The translations under genes and the position numbers were made by a program. Of a DNA stretch of 9,142 bases, positions 1 through 7,061 are shown piece after piece. The notes beneath the pieces were generated by a model, which did no database searches, was not told the DNA's origin, and worked only from the letters and a program-made list of their open reading frames with translations. Position 1 is the first letter of the stretch. Each line of letters starts with the position of its first letter. This DNA comes from an uncultured Lachnospiraceae bacterium (GTDB lineage Bacteria > Bacillota > Clostridia > Lachnospirales > Lachnospiraceae). The DNA lies in assembly GCA_947174725.1 (NCBI GenBank), contig CAMWKA010000051.1, forward strand, positions 1 to 9,142. The letters are read 5' to 3'.

Positions 1-8
1 CGAACATA

Positions 9-46
9 GGGCGAAGCCCGCGAATGAGGAAAACCGAAGGTTTTCC
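9..46 (+). repeat. Tandem GAA-loop hairpins
   Basis: Two perfect inverted repeats lie close together. The first is GGGC, loop GAA, GCCC (9-19). The second is GGAAAACC, loop GAA, GGTTTTCC (28-46, 8-bp stem). The unpaired pieces also repeat a CGAATG word (21-26, 46-51, and again 100-105), so the stretch looks like part of a dispersed, structured intergenic repeat that may continue left of the window. No T-tract follows the second stem, so it is a poor intrinsic terminator on the + strand. A reading frame is open from position 2 to a TAA at 74-76 and could instead be the tail of an upstream gene, but the stem-loop arrangement explains the bases better. The remaining stretch up to 138 is AT-rich and has a GATAAT at 72-77 that could be a -10, without a convincing -35. 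Confidence 0.5.
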
Positions 47-138
47 GAATGGTGCACTGTGGATAAGGTAAGATAATTTTTATATGTGAAGGAAATGAGC
101 GAATGTTATAAAGCTAACAGAAAGGTTTCGTGAAGGTT

Positions 139-429
139 ATGAAGAATGTAATAAACAGTCTGGTGAAATATCTTATGATGATGGCGGTTGTTCTGATGCT
201 TGGATTTGGTGGGATAAGCATGGTTTCAGGACAGGCTGTTGTCATGGCGGCGGAGAACTCGCAGATGACGAGGGAAACAGCAGAAACATCTTCTACATCA
301 GAGGACGATGAAAATGCTGTTTTGTTTCTTGTCCTTGGCGGCGGATTGATCATCATTCTTTCCGTTGTAATCAGTGTGGTATCTACCGTTGTAAGTTCCG
401 TTGCATCTGCAGTAGATGATGAAGAATAA
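139..429 (+). CDS. Small secreted/membrane protein of unknown function
   Basis: This is a 96-residue protein not recognised as any named family. Residues 1-10 carry a short basic N-terminus. Residues 11-36 are strongly hydrophobic and end in VVMAAEN, which resembles a signal peptidase I site. Residues 39-59 are Ser/Thr/Glu/Asp-rich and should lie outside. Residues 60-90 form a second hydrophobic, Gly/Val/Ser-rich segment, followed by an acidic DDEE tail. It is therefore either a signal peptide plus one C-terminal anchor or a two-helix membrane protein. ATG 139 was chosen because AGAAAGG (119-125) lies 13 nt upstream, which places the start correctly when aligned to the 16S tail. An in-frame GTG at 130 is only 4 nt from that site. 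The permease gene starts 25 nt after its stop, so the two are probably co-transcribed, and it may be an accessory subunit of that transporter (inference). Confidence 0.7.
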   Translation: MKNVINSLVKYLMMMAVVLMLGFGGISMVSGQAVVMAAENSQMTRETAETSSTSEDDENAVLFLVLGGGLIIILSVVISVVSTVVSSVASAVDDEE

Positions 430-454
430 TAACGGAATGAATGATTAGAATTTT

Positions 455-3400
455 ATGAACCGTAATCTACGCAAGACTACATTTCGTGAGATAAAAAATA
501 GTTTTGGCAGATACATTGCTATTTTGGCTATTACGGCACTGGGTGTCGGATTTTTTGGCGGATTGAAGATCTGTACGCCCGCTATGGTCAATGTAGGAAA
601 CCAGTATCTGGAGAATGCGGAATTTTATGATTACCGTCTGGTGTCTACCTATGGATTTGAGGAAGAAGATGTGAGGACCCTGTCCGGACTCGAAGGAGTC
701 TCGGATGCAGAAGGGTCTTTTTCTTATGATGTGATCTTTTCCTTTGGAGAGGAGATCGCAGTTGCAAAGGTCCATTCGATCACCCAGAGTATGAACCATG
801 TGGTGCTGGTAGAAGGACGTATGCCGGAGAATGCCGGGGAATGTCTTGTGGATGCGAAATGGTTCTCCTCTGATATGCTGGGAAGAGAGCTGACATGGTC
901 CGAACAGAATGAGGAAGACACACTGGATGTTTTTTACAAAGATACCTATACGGTAGTTGGTCTGATCAAGTCGCCGAATTATCTGAATTATGAGCGTGGG
1001 ACCACAGCACTTTTAGACGGTGTGGTGGACTGTTTTATCTATGTTCCGAGGGAAGCGTTTGATAGTGATATCTATACGGAAGTCTATCTGAGGATGGGAG
1101 ACAGGTATCCACTGTATTCTGAGGAATATGACGCCTATATTGATAGTGTGACTGACAGGGTGGAGGCGGCAGCTGAGGAAGCCGGTGAACGGCGGTATCT
1201 GTCTGTCGTTCAGGAATATACAGAGGAACTTGAAGATGCAAAGCAGGAGCTTGCCGACGCGAGGGCGGAGGGAGAAGAAGAACTGGCGGATGCGTATGAG
1301 GAGTTGATGGATGCACAGCAGGAGATTGCTGACGGAGAGGAAGAACTTCTGGATGGAGAAAGAGAGATCGCGGATGCAGAGATAGAGATCGTTGATGCAG
1401 AAAGAGAGATCGCGGATGGCTGGGATGAAATAGAGGATGCCAGAGCGGAACTGTTAGATGGGGAAAACGAATACGCGGATGGTGCGGTGGAGCTCGAGGA
1501 TGCCAGAATAGAACTGATCGACGCCCGTATCCAGCTTACGGACGCGCAGCGGGAGATCGATGACGCAAGGACGGAGATCGCCAGCGGATGGGCGCAGATT
1601 TTTGAAAAGGAGGCGGAGCTGGAAGAGGCGAAGGCGGAGCTGGATGAAAAGGGCAGTCTGCTTTCCTATGGTATGGGGATGGTGGATAGCGGCATTGACC
1701 AGATCGAAGAGGCGCAGGTTGGTCGGCAGCAGGTGGAACAGGGAATCGCAATGACGGAGTATCTCCTTCAGAACCCTGAGAATCCCGCTTATCCAGGGGA
1801 AGAAGTATTAAAGGTACAATTGCAATATTTGCAATCTCAGCTTGCCAATATTCCTCCTGCAGAGTATCTGAACGAGCAGCATGCACAATTGACTGGCTCT
1901 AAAGATTATCTGTACAGTCAGTATCTCTTATGTCTGGACGCTGCCAATCAGTTAAAGTATGCCGGAGAACAGATTTGTCTAGCAAAGGGGGAGCTGCTGG
2001 AGGCACAGGACAAAATTGATGAAAGCGAGCAGGAGTTGTGGCGGGGGCTGACGGAGTATGCTGACGGTCTTGCGGCATATGAGGATGCCGTGGCGGAGCT
2101 TGCAGATGCCAGAGCAGAGCTGGATGACGGCTGGAGGGAGTTAAACGACGCAATCGCAGAACTGGAAGATGGAGAACGGGAGCTTGCGGACGCCAGACAG
2201 GAACTTGCGGATGCCAAACAGGAATTGATAGATGGAGAAGAAGAACTGGGAGACGGCCGTCAGGAGCTGGAAGACGGTTTTGCTGAGTACTATGACGCTG
2301 TGGCTGAGTTTGAGCAGGAAATTGCGGATGCTGAGGCGGAACTTGCAGATGCCAGAGCAGAGCTGGAGGATTTGGAGGAACCGGATGTTTTTGTGCTGGA
2401 CCGCGGCAGCAATATAGGTCTCGCCTGCTTTGACAGCGATACCCAGATCGTAGAGGCGGTAGCTGTGGTATTTCCCGTATTTTTTTTCCTAGTTGTGGCA
2501 TTGGTGTGCATAACGACCATGAATCGTATGATCGAGGAACAGAGGATGCAGATCGGTGTGTTAAAAGCGATGGGATATACGACGGGAGCCATTATGGGGA
2601 AATATTTGTTTTATGCAGGCAGCGCGGCTGTGATAGGCGCTGTTTCAGGATATATCGGCGGGACCTATTTGTTCCCGGCGGTCATCTGGACAGGGTACAG
2701 TCTTACGTATGGATTTGCGCCGATGCAGTATATTACAGATCCTGTGCTGGGCGTCGTATCCCTGCTGGCTGCATTATTATGTACTATGGGTGCGACATGG
2801 TTTTCCTGCATTAAGGAACTGAAGAGCATGCCGTCGGAATTGCTTCGGCCCAAGGCGCCAAGGGCCGGCAGACGTATCTTTTTGGAATATATCACCGTTC
2901 TTTGGAAACAGCTTCCTTTTCTGCATAAGGTTTCCCTGCGGAATATCTTCCGTTACAAAAAACGGTTCTTTATGATGGTCATCGGCATCAGCGGCTGTAC
3001 CGCTCTGGTGCTTACGGGACTTGGATTTCAGGATTCTATCGTAGATGTTGTTGATATGCAGTATACGCAGATTGAGGTTTATGATTATAATATCCTGCTG
3101 CATGAGGAAGTGGATGGGGAAGATCAGGAAGCTTTTGAAATGGCGTTGGATGAGGTTCTAAGGGATCATACCTATCTTCATATCAGTAAGGTGGACGCCG
3201 TATCGGCGGAGATGATCAAGTCAATAAATCTTCTGGTGCCGCAGGAGGAAGAACGATTAACGGATTATGTGATGCTACAGGACGAACAGGGTAATCCCGT
3301 GGCACTTCCGGGTGACGGCGAGGCGCTTTTGTCCCATAAGATTGCGGAGAAGCTGGGTGTTAAGATCGGGGATACCTTGAGGCTTCGGGACAGTGATATG

Positions 3401-4045
3401 AATGAAATCGTGGTGACGGTATCGGGAACCTATAAAAACTACATCCATAATTACGCGATCATCAACGAGGCGACTTATCGGGATGCCATGGGTGAGGCGC
3501 CCAAATACCAGAATCTTTATGCTAATGTATTAGATGGCGCGGATATCCATGGCGCTGCCGCAAGCCTGTTAAATCTGGATGAGGTTCTTGGCGTTACGGT
3601 CAATCAGGACTCAAGGGACCGCGTGGGCGGTATGCTTGACAGTATGAAATATATTGTTATCCTGATCATCGGCTGTGCGGCGATGCTTGCTTTTATCGTT
3701 CTATATAATCTGACGAATATCAATATTACGGAGCGGATACGGGAGATTGCGACCATTAAGGTGCTGGGATTTTATCCGTTGGAAACTGCCAATTACGTCT
3801 TTCGTGAAAATCTGCTTCTGACGGGGATCGGAGCGCTTGTGGGACTGCTTTTAGGGAAATGGCTTCATATGTTTGTGATAGAGAAGATAGATATTGATAT
3901 GGTGTCATTTGATAACATCATCCAAAATTCCAGTTATGTGTACAGTTTCTTTATAACGTTGCTGTTTGCTTTGATGGTAAATCTGTTTATGTATTTTAAA
4001 TTAAATAAGATCAATATGGCAGAATCGCTGAAATCTGTTGAGTAA
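455..4045 (+). CDS. FtsX-family ABC transporter permease with long extracellular coiled coil
   Basis: This 1196-residue protein is a permease of the MacB/LolC/FtsX superfamily, which uses ATP hydrolysis by a separate cytoplasmic ATPase for mechanotransmission or export across the membrane. Membrane segments are predicted near residues 19-40, 666-688, 717-741, 760-783, 836-856, 1065-1086, 1117-1135 and 1160-1181. The two FtsX-type cores (about 666-790 and 1065-1190) each carry the cytoplasmic loop typical of the family, MQIGVLKAMGY and REIATIKVLGF, which normally contacts the ATPase. Residues 41-245 form the first extracellular domain and 857-1060 the second. Between them, residues 250-640 form an Ala/Gly-Leu heptad coiled-coil hairpin with a Pro-rich turn near 441-447. 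No cognate ATPase gene is in the window. The start lacks a clear Shine-Dalgarno site (only GGA at 434-436), so translation may be coupled to the small gene upstream. The substrate is unknown. The family call is firm; the transport role is inferred. Confidence 0.93.
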   Translation: MNRNLRKTTFREIKNSFGRYIAILAITALGVGFFGGLKICTPAMVNVGNQYLENAEFYDYRLVSTYGFEEEDVRTLSGLEGVSDAEGSFSYDVIFSFGEEIAVAKVHSITQSMNHVVLVEGRMPENAGECLVDAKWFSSDMLGRELTWSEQNEEDTLDVFYKDTYTVVGLIKSPNYLNYERGTTALLDGVVDCFIYVPREAFDSDIYTEVYLRMGDRYPLYSEEYDAYIDSVTDRVEAAAEEAGERRYLSVVQEYTEELEDAKQELADARAEGEEELADAYEELMDAQQEIADGEEELLDGEREIADAEIEIVDAEREIADGWDEIEDARAELLDGENEYADGAVELEDARIELIDARIQLTDAQREIDDARTEIASGWAQIFEKEAELEEAKAELDEKGSLLSYGMGMVDSGIDQIEEAQVGRQQVEQGIAMTEYLLQNPENPAYPGEEVLKVQLQYLQSQLANIPPAEYLNEQHAQLTGSKDYLYSQYLLCLDAANQLKYAGEQICLAKGELLEAQDKIDESEQELWRGLTEYADGLAAYEDAVAELADARAELDDGWRELNDAIAELEDGERELADARQELADAKQELIDGEEELGDGRQELEDGFAEYYDAVAEFEQEIADAEAELADARAELEDLEEPDVFVLDRGSNIGLACFDSDTQIVEAVAVVFPVFFFLVVALVCITTMNRMIEEQRMQIGVLKAMGYTTGAIMGKYLFYAGSAAVIGAVSGYIGGTYLFPAVIWTGYSLTYGFAPMQYITDPVLGVVSLLAALLCTMGATWFSCIKELKSMPSELLRPKAPRAGRRIFLEYITVLWKQLPFLHKVSLRNIFRYKKRFFMMVIGISGCTALVLTGLGFQDSIVDVVDMQYTQIEVYDYNILLHEEVDGEDQEAFEMALDEVLRDHTYLHISKVDAVSAEMIKSINLLVPQEEERLTDYVMLQDEQGNPVALPGDGEALLSHKIAEKLGVKIGDTLRLRDSDMNEIVVTVSGTYKNYIHNYAIINEATYRDAMGEAPKYQNLYANVLDGADIHGAAASLLNLDEVLGVTVNQDSRDRVGGMLDSMKYIVILIIGCAAMLAFIVLYNLTNINITERIREIATIKVLGFYPLETANYVFRENLLLTGIGALVGLLLGKWLHMFVIEKIDIDMVSFDNIIQNSSYVYSFFITLLFALMVNLFMYFKLNKINMAESLKSVE
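1223..2374 (+). repeat. Heptad-repeat coding region (extracellular coiled-coil hairpin)
   Basis: Codons 257-640 of the permease encode a seven-residue unit with consensus x-D-(A/G)-x-x-E-(L/I). Core Leu/Ile/Tyr/Phe residues run in unbroken heptads from L277 to L396 (17 units) and from I507 to F619 (16 units). Each arm is interrupted once by an 11-residue step (L266 to L277; F619 to L630). The second core position is nearly always Ala or Gly, as expected for a tightly packed antiparallel coil of the Alacoil type. At DNA level this gives local direct repeats: 2099-2124 is identical to 2342-2367 (26 bp, 243 bp apart), and 1358-1376 is identical to 1400-1418 (19 bp, 42 bp apart). All offsets are multiples of three. 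Confidence 0.85.
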
Positions 4046-4049
4046 AAAG

Positions 4050-5030
4050 TTAAACGTATCCGAAATGGCGGAGCAGGAAGAGCCAGAAGGTCATGGTGAC
4101 GGAGCTTAAGAAGGTTGTGGTGACGATGACGCTGGAGGTCAGGACGCCTTCATGGTGCATATTTTTAGCCATGATATGGCTGCTGACAGTGGTGGGCGCA
4201 CCAAGCATAACAAGCAGCGCTACTAACTGTTCCTCCCGAAAACCCAGTGCGACGGCAGGCATTAAAAAGAGCGCCGGTTGTATGATCAGTCGCAGGCAGG
4301 AAGCGGCAAGGGTGGGTTTGATCTTGGCAAGCGCTTTCCTTCCTTCAAAGCCGGCACCCAGAGTAAGCAGCGCCAGTGGGGTTGCCAATTGCGCGATCAT
4401 ACGAAAGGATTTTTCGATAACAAAAGGCAGCCGGATCCGAAGCAAAGAGAAAAGCAACCCAAGAAAGATACTGATGATGATGGGATTGGTCAGGATGCCA
4501 AGAAAGGTCTTTTTCAACTGGGCTTTGTTCAGCCCCTGCATATCAGGCGCAGTAAAGGATAAGACGATGACCGCCATGATATTGTATAAAGGTACGGTAC
4601 CTAAGATCATCAGGGGTCCGATGATGGAAGTACCGTAGATATTTTCGATAAAGGCGATACCAAGAACTGCCGCGCTGCCCCGATAGGAGGCCTGAACAAA
4701 TTCTCCGAGGATGGAACCGGAGGACTGATGTCCGGCAGAATGGCTATTGATTATATGAAATACCAGTCCAGCACCGGCCCAGATGGCGAGAATGCAGAAT
4801 AATGTGACAAAAAAACAGTAAAGGACATAGGACGTATCCCATACGCTGTAAAAATCCGCCGTAGAAATGTCTATAAATAGCAAAATGGGCAGAGTCAGCG
4901 TATAATTAAACTGATTTAATGACTTTACAAAGTCGGGCGTTATCAGTTTTGTGTGTTTTAAGCCGTAACCGATGAGCATGACGAGAAAGATCGGAATCGT
5001 GGCGTTTAAACTGAATATCAGGCTGTCCAT
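4050..5030 (-). CDS. AEC-family (auxin efflux carrier-like) transporter
   Basis: This 326-residue integral membrane protein matches the auxin efflux carrier (AEC) family in length and layout. About ten hydrophobic segments fall into two blocks of five separated by a polar stretch near residues 160-175 (PDMQGLNKAQLKK). Family-like features are the N-terminal PIFLVMLIGYGLK segment, NPIIISIFLGLL in the sixth segment, and LGAPTTVSSHIMA in the ninth. Bacterial members move organic acids such as malate or malonate, or act as general carboxylate/amino-acid permeases; the substrate here cannot be told. ATG 5030 was chosen because AAAGGA (5046-5041) lies 10 nt upstream and a good promoter would start RNA near 5068. 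The alternative ATG at 5057, nine codons longer, would leave only about 11 nt of leader and no Shine-Dalgarno site. The gene is monocistronic and convergent with the permease, with 4 nt between stops. Confidence 0.88.
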   Translation of the reverse strand: MDSLIFSLNATIPIFLVMLIGYGLKHTKLITPDFVKSLNQFNYTLTLPILLFIDISTADFYSVWDTSYVLYCFFVTLFCILAIWAGAGLVFHIINSHSAGHQSSGSILGEFVQASYRGSAAVLGIAFIENIYGTSIIGPLMILGTVPLYNIMAVIVLSFTAPDMQGLNKAQLKKTFLGILTNPIIISIFLGLLFSLLRIRLPFVIEKSFRMIAQLATPLALLTLGAGFEGRKALAKIKPTLAASCLRLIIQPALFLMPAVALGFREEQLVALLVMLGAPTTVSSHIMAKNMHHEGVLTSSVIVTTTFLSSVTMTFWLFLLRHFGYV

Positions 5031-5074
5031 GGTGTTTATATCCTTTACAACAATCATAGTATTTACCGGGAATC

Positions 5075-5102
5075 AGTATAGCACAGAATCAGAAGAAATC
5101 AA
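5075..5102 (-). promoter_or_regulatory. Sigma-A type promoter of the AEC transporter gene
   Basis: Reading the minus strand, TTGATT (5102-5097) is followed after 16 nt by TATACT (5080-5075). The -10 is preceded by TGTGC, an extended -10 of the TRTGn kind common in Firmicutes. The expected RNA start is near 5068, giving a leader of about 38 nt to the chosen ATG at 5030. The site sits in the 74-101 nt divergent gap shared with the zinc-ribbon gene, for which no comparably clear + strand promoter was found. Confidence 0.6.
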
Positions 5103-5131
5103 GATGAAAAATTATATGAGGAGAAGAGGTT

Positions 5132-6673
5132 ATGATCTGTATTTTTAAATGCCCGGGCTGCAACGGCAATATGACGTTTGACATTGAGAAGCAGCTGCTC
5201 GTATGTCAATCATGCGGAACGGAGATTGACGCAGAGGATTATGATGAGAAGCAGATCGTTTTTGAAGGCGGACAGGAATACGGCGAAGACATTATCTGTT
5301 ACCGTTGTCCGACCTGTTCGGCGGAGGTGGAGGTGGACAGCTCCCAGGCGACCTGCACCTGTAGTTACTGTGGAATAGAAATGGCGGTATTTGCCGGAGA
5401 AAACGGCAGGATGGCGCCGGAGAAGATCATTCCGTTTGAACTTGATCAGGGGGCGGCAGAGGTGGCTTTCAACAAATGGTGGCTGGAGCATGATACGATG
5501 CCGGAATTTAACAGAAAGAAAATGAAATTTACGATACAACCGATGTATCTGCCGGTCTGGCTGATCAATGCCAATACAAAGACTGATATGAGCGCTGTTG
5601 TGAGGAGAGAAGAAATGAGCGGCGGTACATATTCCTACAGTGGGACGCAGAACGCTCAATGGAGTATGCGGAATGACAACCTGACATTTTCTGACAGGGA
5701 TAAAAGAACAAGAAATTATTTGATCCACAAATCTCTTTATTCTAAGTTTTTTAAGGTGCCGAGCAACGCGTCGTATCATTTTTCCAGCACGCGTTTTTTT
5801 GGAATTGAGCCGTATAATTATATGAAGTTGGAGGATTTTGCGCCTGGCTATATCTCGGGACTGCCGGCGGAACATTATTCCATAGAAGCAAGCGATGTGA
5901 TCCCGCGGGCATTGAAACGCATCAAAGGATTTGGGGTAGAACAGTGTAAAACCTATATTCTGGGCAGTAATACGGGGGAGTCTGAAATCGTGGAGGAGGC
6001 AGGCTGCATCCAGTCAATAGAGTTAAAACAGGTCATTTATGCCATGGTTCCGGTGTGGATCTGTTCTTATACGTTTATGGGAAAGAAGCATATGGTTTAT
6101 GTCAATGGGCAGACAGGAAAGACGGATGGTGAAGTCGTATCTTCCAGGGAACGGTTGAATTCGTATGCAGTTACCCTATTTCTTTCTACGTTTCTTGAAT
6201 ATTTTGTACTACTGATTTTCCTGCTTTCAATGAATGGACTGGATTTTGAGAATGTTGCAATGTTATGGGGAATATTTATTGCGTTCTTTGTCGGGTCACT
6301 GACGGGTAATCTTCCAAATAAATTGACAAGAAATCGCAATGGAAAGAAAGAAACTGTAGAAATGTACGCGGATATAGAGTATGTCAAAAAAGATTTTGTC
6401 AAACCAGGAAATATTATGATCCGAAGGGTGGCCATTGGAACGTTATTCCTGCCGATTGCCGTAGCGTTCAGCCGCTCTCCGGGACTGCCATCTTCTTCCT
6501 CACCGCATATGCCGGAAGCTGCGCTGCTTTCATTGGTTTTGTCAGTTGCGTGGACTGCGCTCTTTATGGGGATTCATGTGAAGAAAGAAAAAGAACAGAA
6601 GCCGGCTGAGTATAATGATTATCTTAATATGTCCATTACGGATATTTTGGAATCGTCAGAGCATGTATATTAA
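5132..6673 (+). CDS. Membrane protein with two N-terminal TFIIB-type zinc ribbons
   Basis: This is a 513-residue protein of the type usually annotated as TFIIB-type zinc ribbon-containing protein; the molecular function is not known. Two zinc ribbons are visible: C7-x2-C10 with C25-x2-C28, and C59-x2-C62 with C77-x2-C80. A soluble region without recognised enzyme motifs covers about residues 95-340. It contains FTIQPMYLPVWLINANT and ends in a VYVNGQTGK motif that recurs in this protein type. Four hydrophobic segments follow, near 345-368, 374-393, 432-447 and 463-482, with a basic loop (397-430) and a short polar tail. The ribbons and the middle region are probably cytoplasmic. The start is set by AGGAG at 5119-5123, 8 nt before the ATG. 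There is no sign of a helicase or transcription-factor domain, so the TFIIB label refers only to the fold. Confidence 0.82.
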   Translation: MICIFKCPGCNGNMTFDIEKQLLVCQSCGTEIDAEDYDEKQIVFEGGQEYGEDIICYRCPTCSAEVEVDSSQATCTCSYCGIEMAVFAGENGRMAPEKIIPFELDQGAAEVAFNKWWLEHDTMPEFNRKKMKFTIQPMYLPVWLINANTKTDMSAVVRREEMSGGTYSYSGTQNAQWSMRNDNLTFSDRDKRTRNYLIHKSLYSKFFKVPSNASYHFSSTRFFGIEPYNYMKLEDFAPGYISGLPAEHYSIEASDVIPRALKRIKGFGVEQCKTYILGSNTGESEIVEEAGCIQSIELKQVIYAMVPVWICSYTFMGKKHMVYVNGQTGKTDGEVVSSRERLNSYAVTLFLSTFLEYFVLLIFLLSMNGLDFENVAMLWGIFIAFFVGSLTGNLPNKLTRNRNGKKETVEMYADIEYVKKDFVKPGNIMIRRVAIGTLFLPIAVAFSRSPGLPSSSSPHMPEAALLSLVLSVAWTALFMGIHVKKEKEQKPAEYNDYLNMSITDILESSEHVY

Positions 6674-6703
6674 AATAATGTTCAAAGAAAGGCGGGAAAC
6701 CAT

Positions 6704-6952
6704 AAGATATGTATTTTTAAATGCCCGGGTTGTGCCAGCAATATGAGATTTAACGCGCAAAAACAGAAAATGGAATGTCCGACCTGTGGTGTTGACGTAT
6801 CGGTAGAAGATTACGACGCAAAAGAGATCGAATTAGACGGCGGACAAAAGTGCGGTGATGACACGAGTAGTTACCGCTGCCCAAGCTGCGGCGCAGAAAT
6901 GCTTACGGAGAATCTTCAGGTGACCCACATTTGCAGACGCGGCAGGATATAA
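6704..6952 (+). pseudogene. Truncated, start-less paralogue of the zinc-ribbon protein
   Basis: The frame from 6704 aligns without gaps to residues 1-77 of the preceding protein, about half identical by hand count, and shares a 20-bp identical block (6710-6729 with 5138-5157). The codon matching the initiator is AAG instead of ATG, although an AGAAAGG Shine-Dalgarno-like site (6686-6692) is still placed about 11 nt ahead. The next ATG in frame is at 6743; a protein from there would be 69 residues, would lack the first CxxC pair and has no ribosome-binding site. At the other end, the last CxxC knuckle is broken (ICRRGRI) and a TAA follows at once; the middle and membrane regions are absent. 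A remnant is the best reading. A small expressed protein from 6743, or a rare start (ATA at 6707, ATT at 6713), remains possible. Confidence 0.65.
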
Positions 6953-6979
6953 AATGATGTAAAATAATGTAAAAATATG
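6950..6979 (+). repeat. Three imperfect 10-nt tandem repeats
   Basis: TAAAATGATG, TAAAATAATG and TAAAAATATG follow each other directly, starting on the stop codon of the zinc-ribbon remnant. The 11-mer TAAAATAATGT at 6960-6970 also occurs at 6671-6681, starting on the stop codon of the full-length zinc-ribbon gene. The stretch is AT-rich and could partly be chance. Confidence 0.45.
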
Positions 6980-6988
6980 AATGTATTC

Positions 6989-7017
6989 TTTTCAAATGAA
7001 CAGAACTGTGCTAAAAT
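6989..7017 (+). promoter_or_regulatory. Promoter of the split transketolase operon
   Basis: TTTTCA (6989-6994), a 17-nt spacer and TAAAAT (7012-7017) form a plausible sigma-A promoter. The -10 is preceded by TGTGC, an extended -10. The eight bases CTGTGCTA around the -10 are identical to those in the AEC promoter at 5075-5086 on the other strand. RNA would start near 7024, leaving a leader of about 38 nt to the chosen ATG at 7062. Confidence 0.55.
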
Positions 7018-7025
7018 ATCTTCGG

Positions 7026-7051
7026 CTGTTCTTATAAGGACAGTGGAAAGG
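7026..7051 (+). promoter_or_regulatory. Leader hairpin abutting the transketolase ribosome-binding site
   Basis: CTGTTC (7026-7031) pairs with GGACAG (7038-7043) over a TTATAA loop, with one G-U pair. The hairpin starts almost at the predicted RNA 5' end and stops 1 nt before the Shine-Dalgarno sequence GGAAAGG (7045-7051). It buries the competing AAGGA at 7036-7040, which supports use of GGAAAGG and the ATG at 7062. It may also stabilise the 5' end of the message (inference). Confidence 0.4.
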
Positions 7052-7061
7052 CATGGTGAAT

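Noticed and set aside
95..133. 12-codon frame whose TGA overlaps the GTG at 130, a possible leader peptide
   Set aside because: The GAAGG site is only 2 nt from its ATG and the peptide has no attenuator-like codon run; the hairpins nearby are upstream of it, not downstream.
1223..2374. Repeats considered as a CRISPR or VNTR array
   Set aside because: The repeats are in-frame heptad codons with no constant unit or unique spacers; they are protein repeats.
1899..2501. 200-codon open frame on the minus strand opposite the permease coiled coil
   Set aside because: It is opened by the repetitive Glu/Asp/Ala/Leu codons of the + strand gene; the product is a low-complexity Pro/His/Gln/Leu string with no domain.
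4093..4638. 181-codon plus-strand frame opposite the AEC gene
   Set aside because: Shadow of the membrane-protein gene; no family features and no initiation site.
5210..5875. 221-codon minus-strand frame opposite the zinc-ribbon gene
   Set aside because: Shadow of a well-supported gene; basic, unstructured-looking composition and no ribosome-binding site seen.
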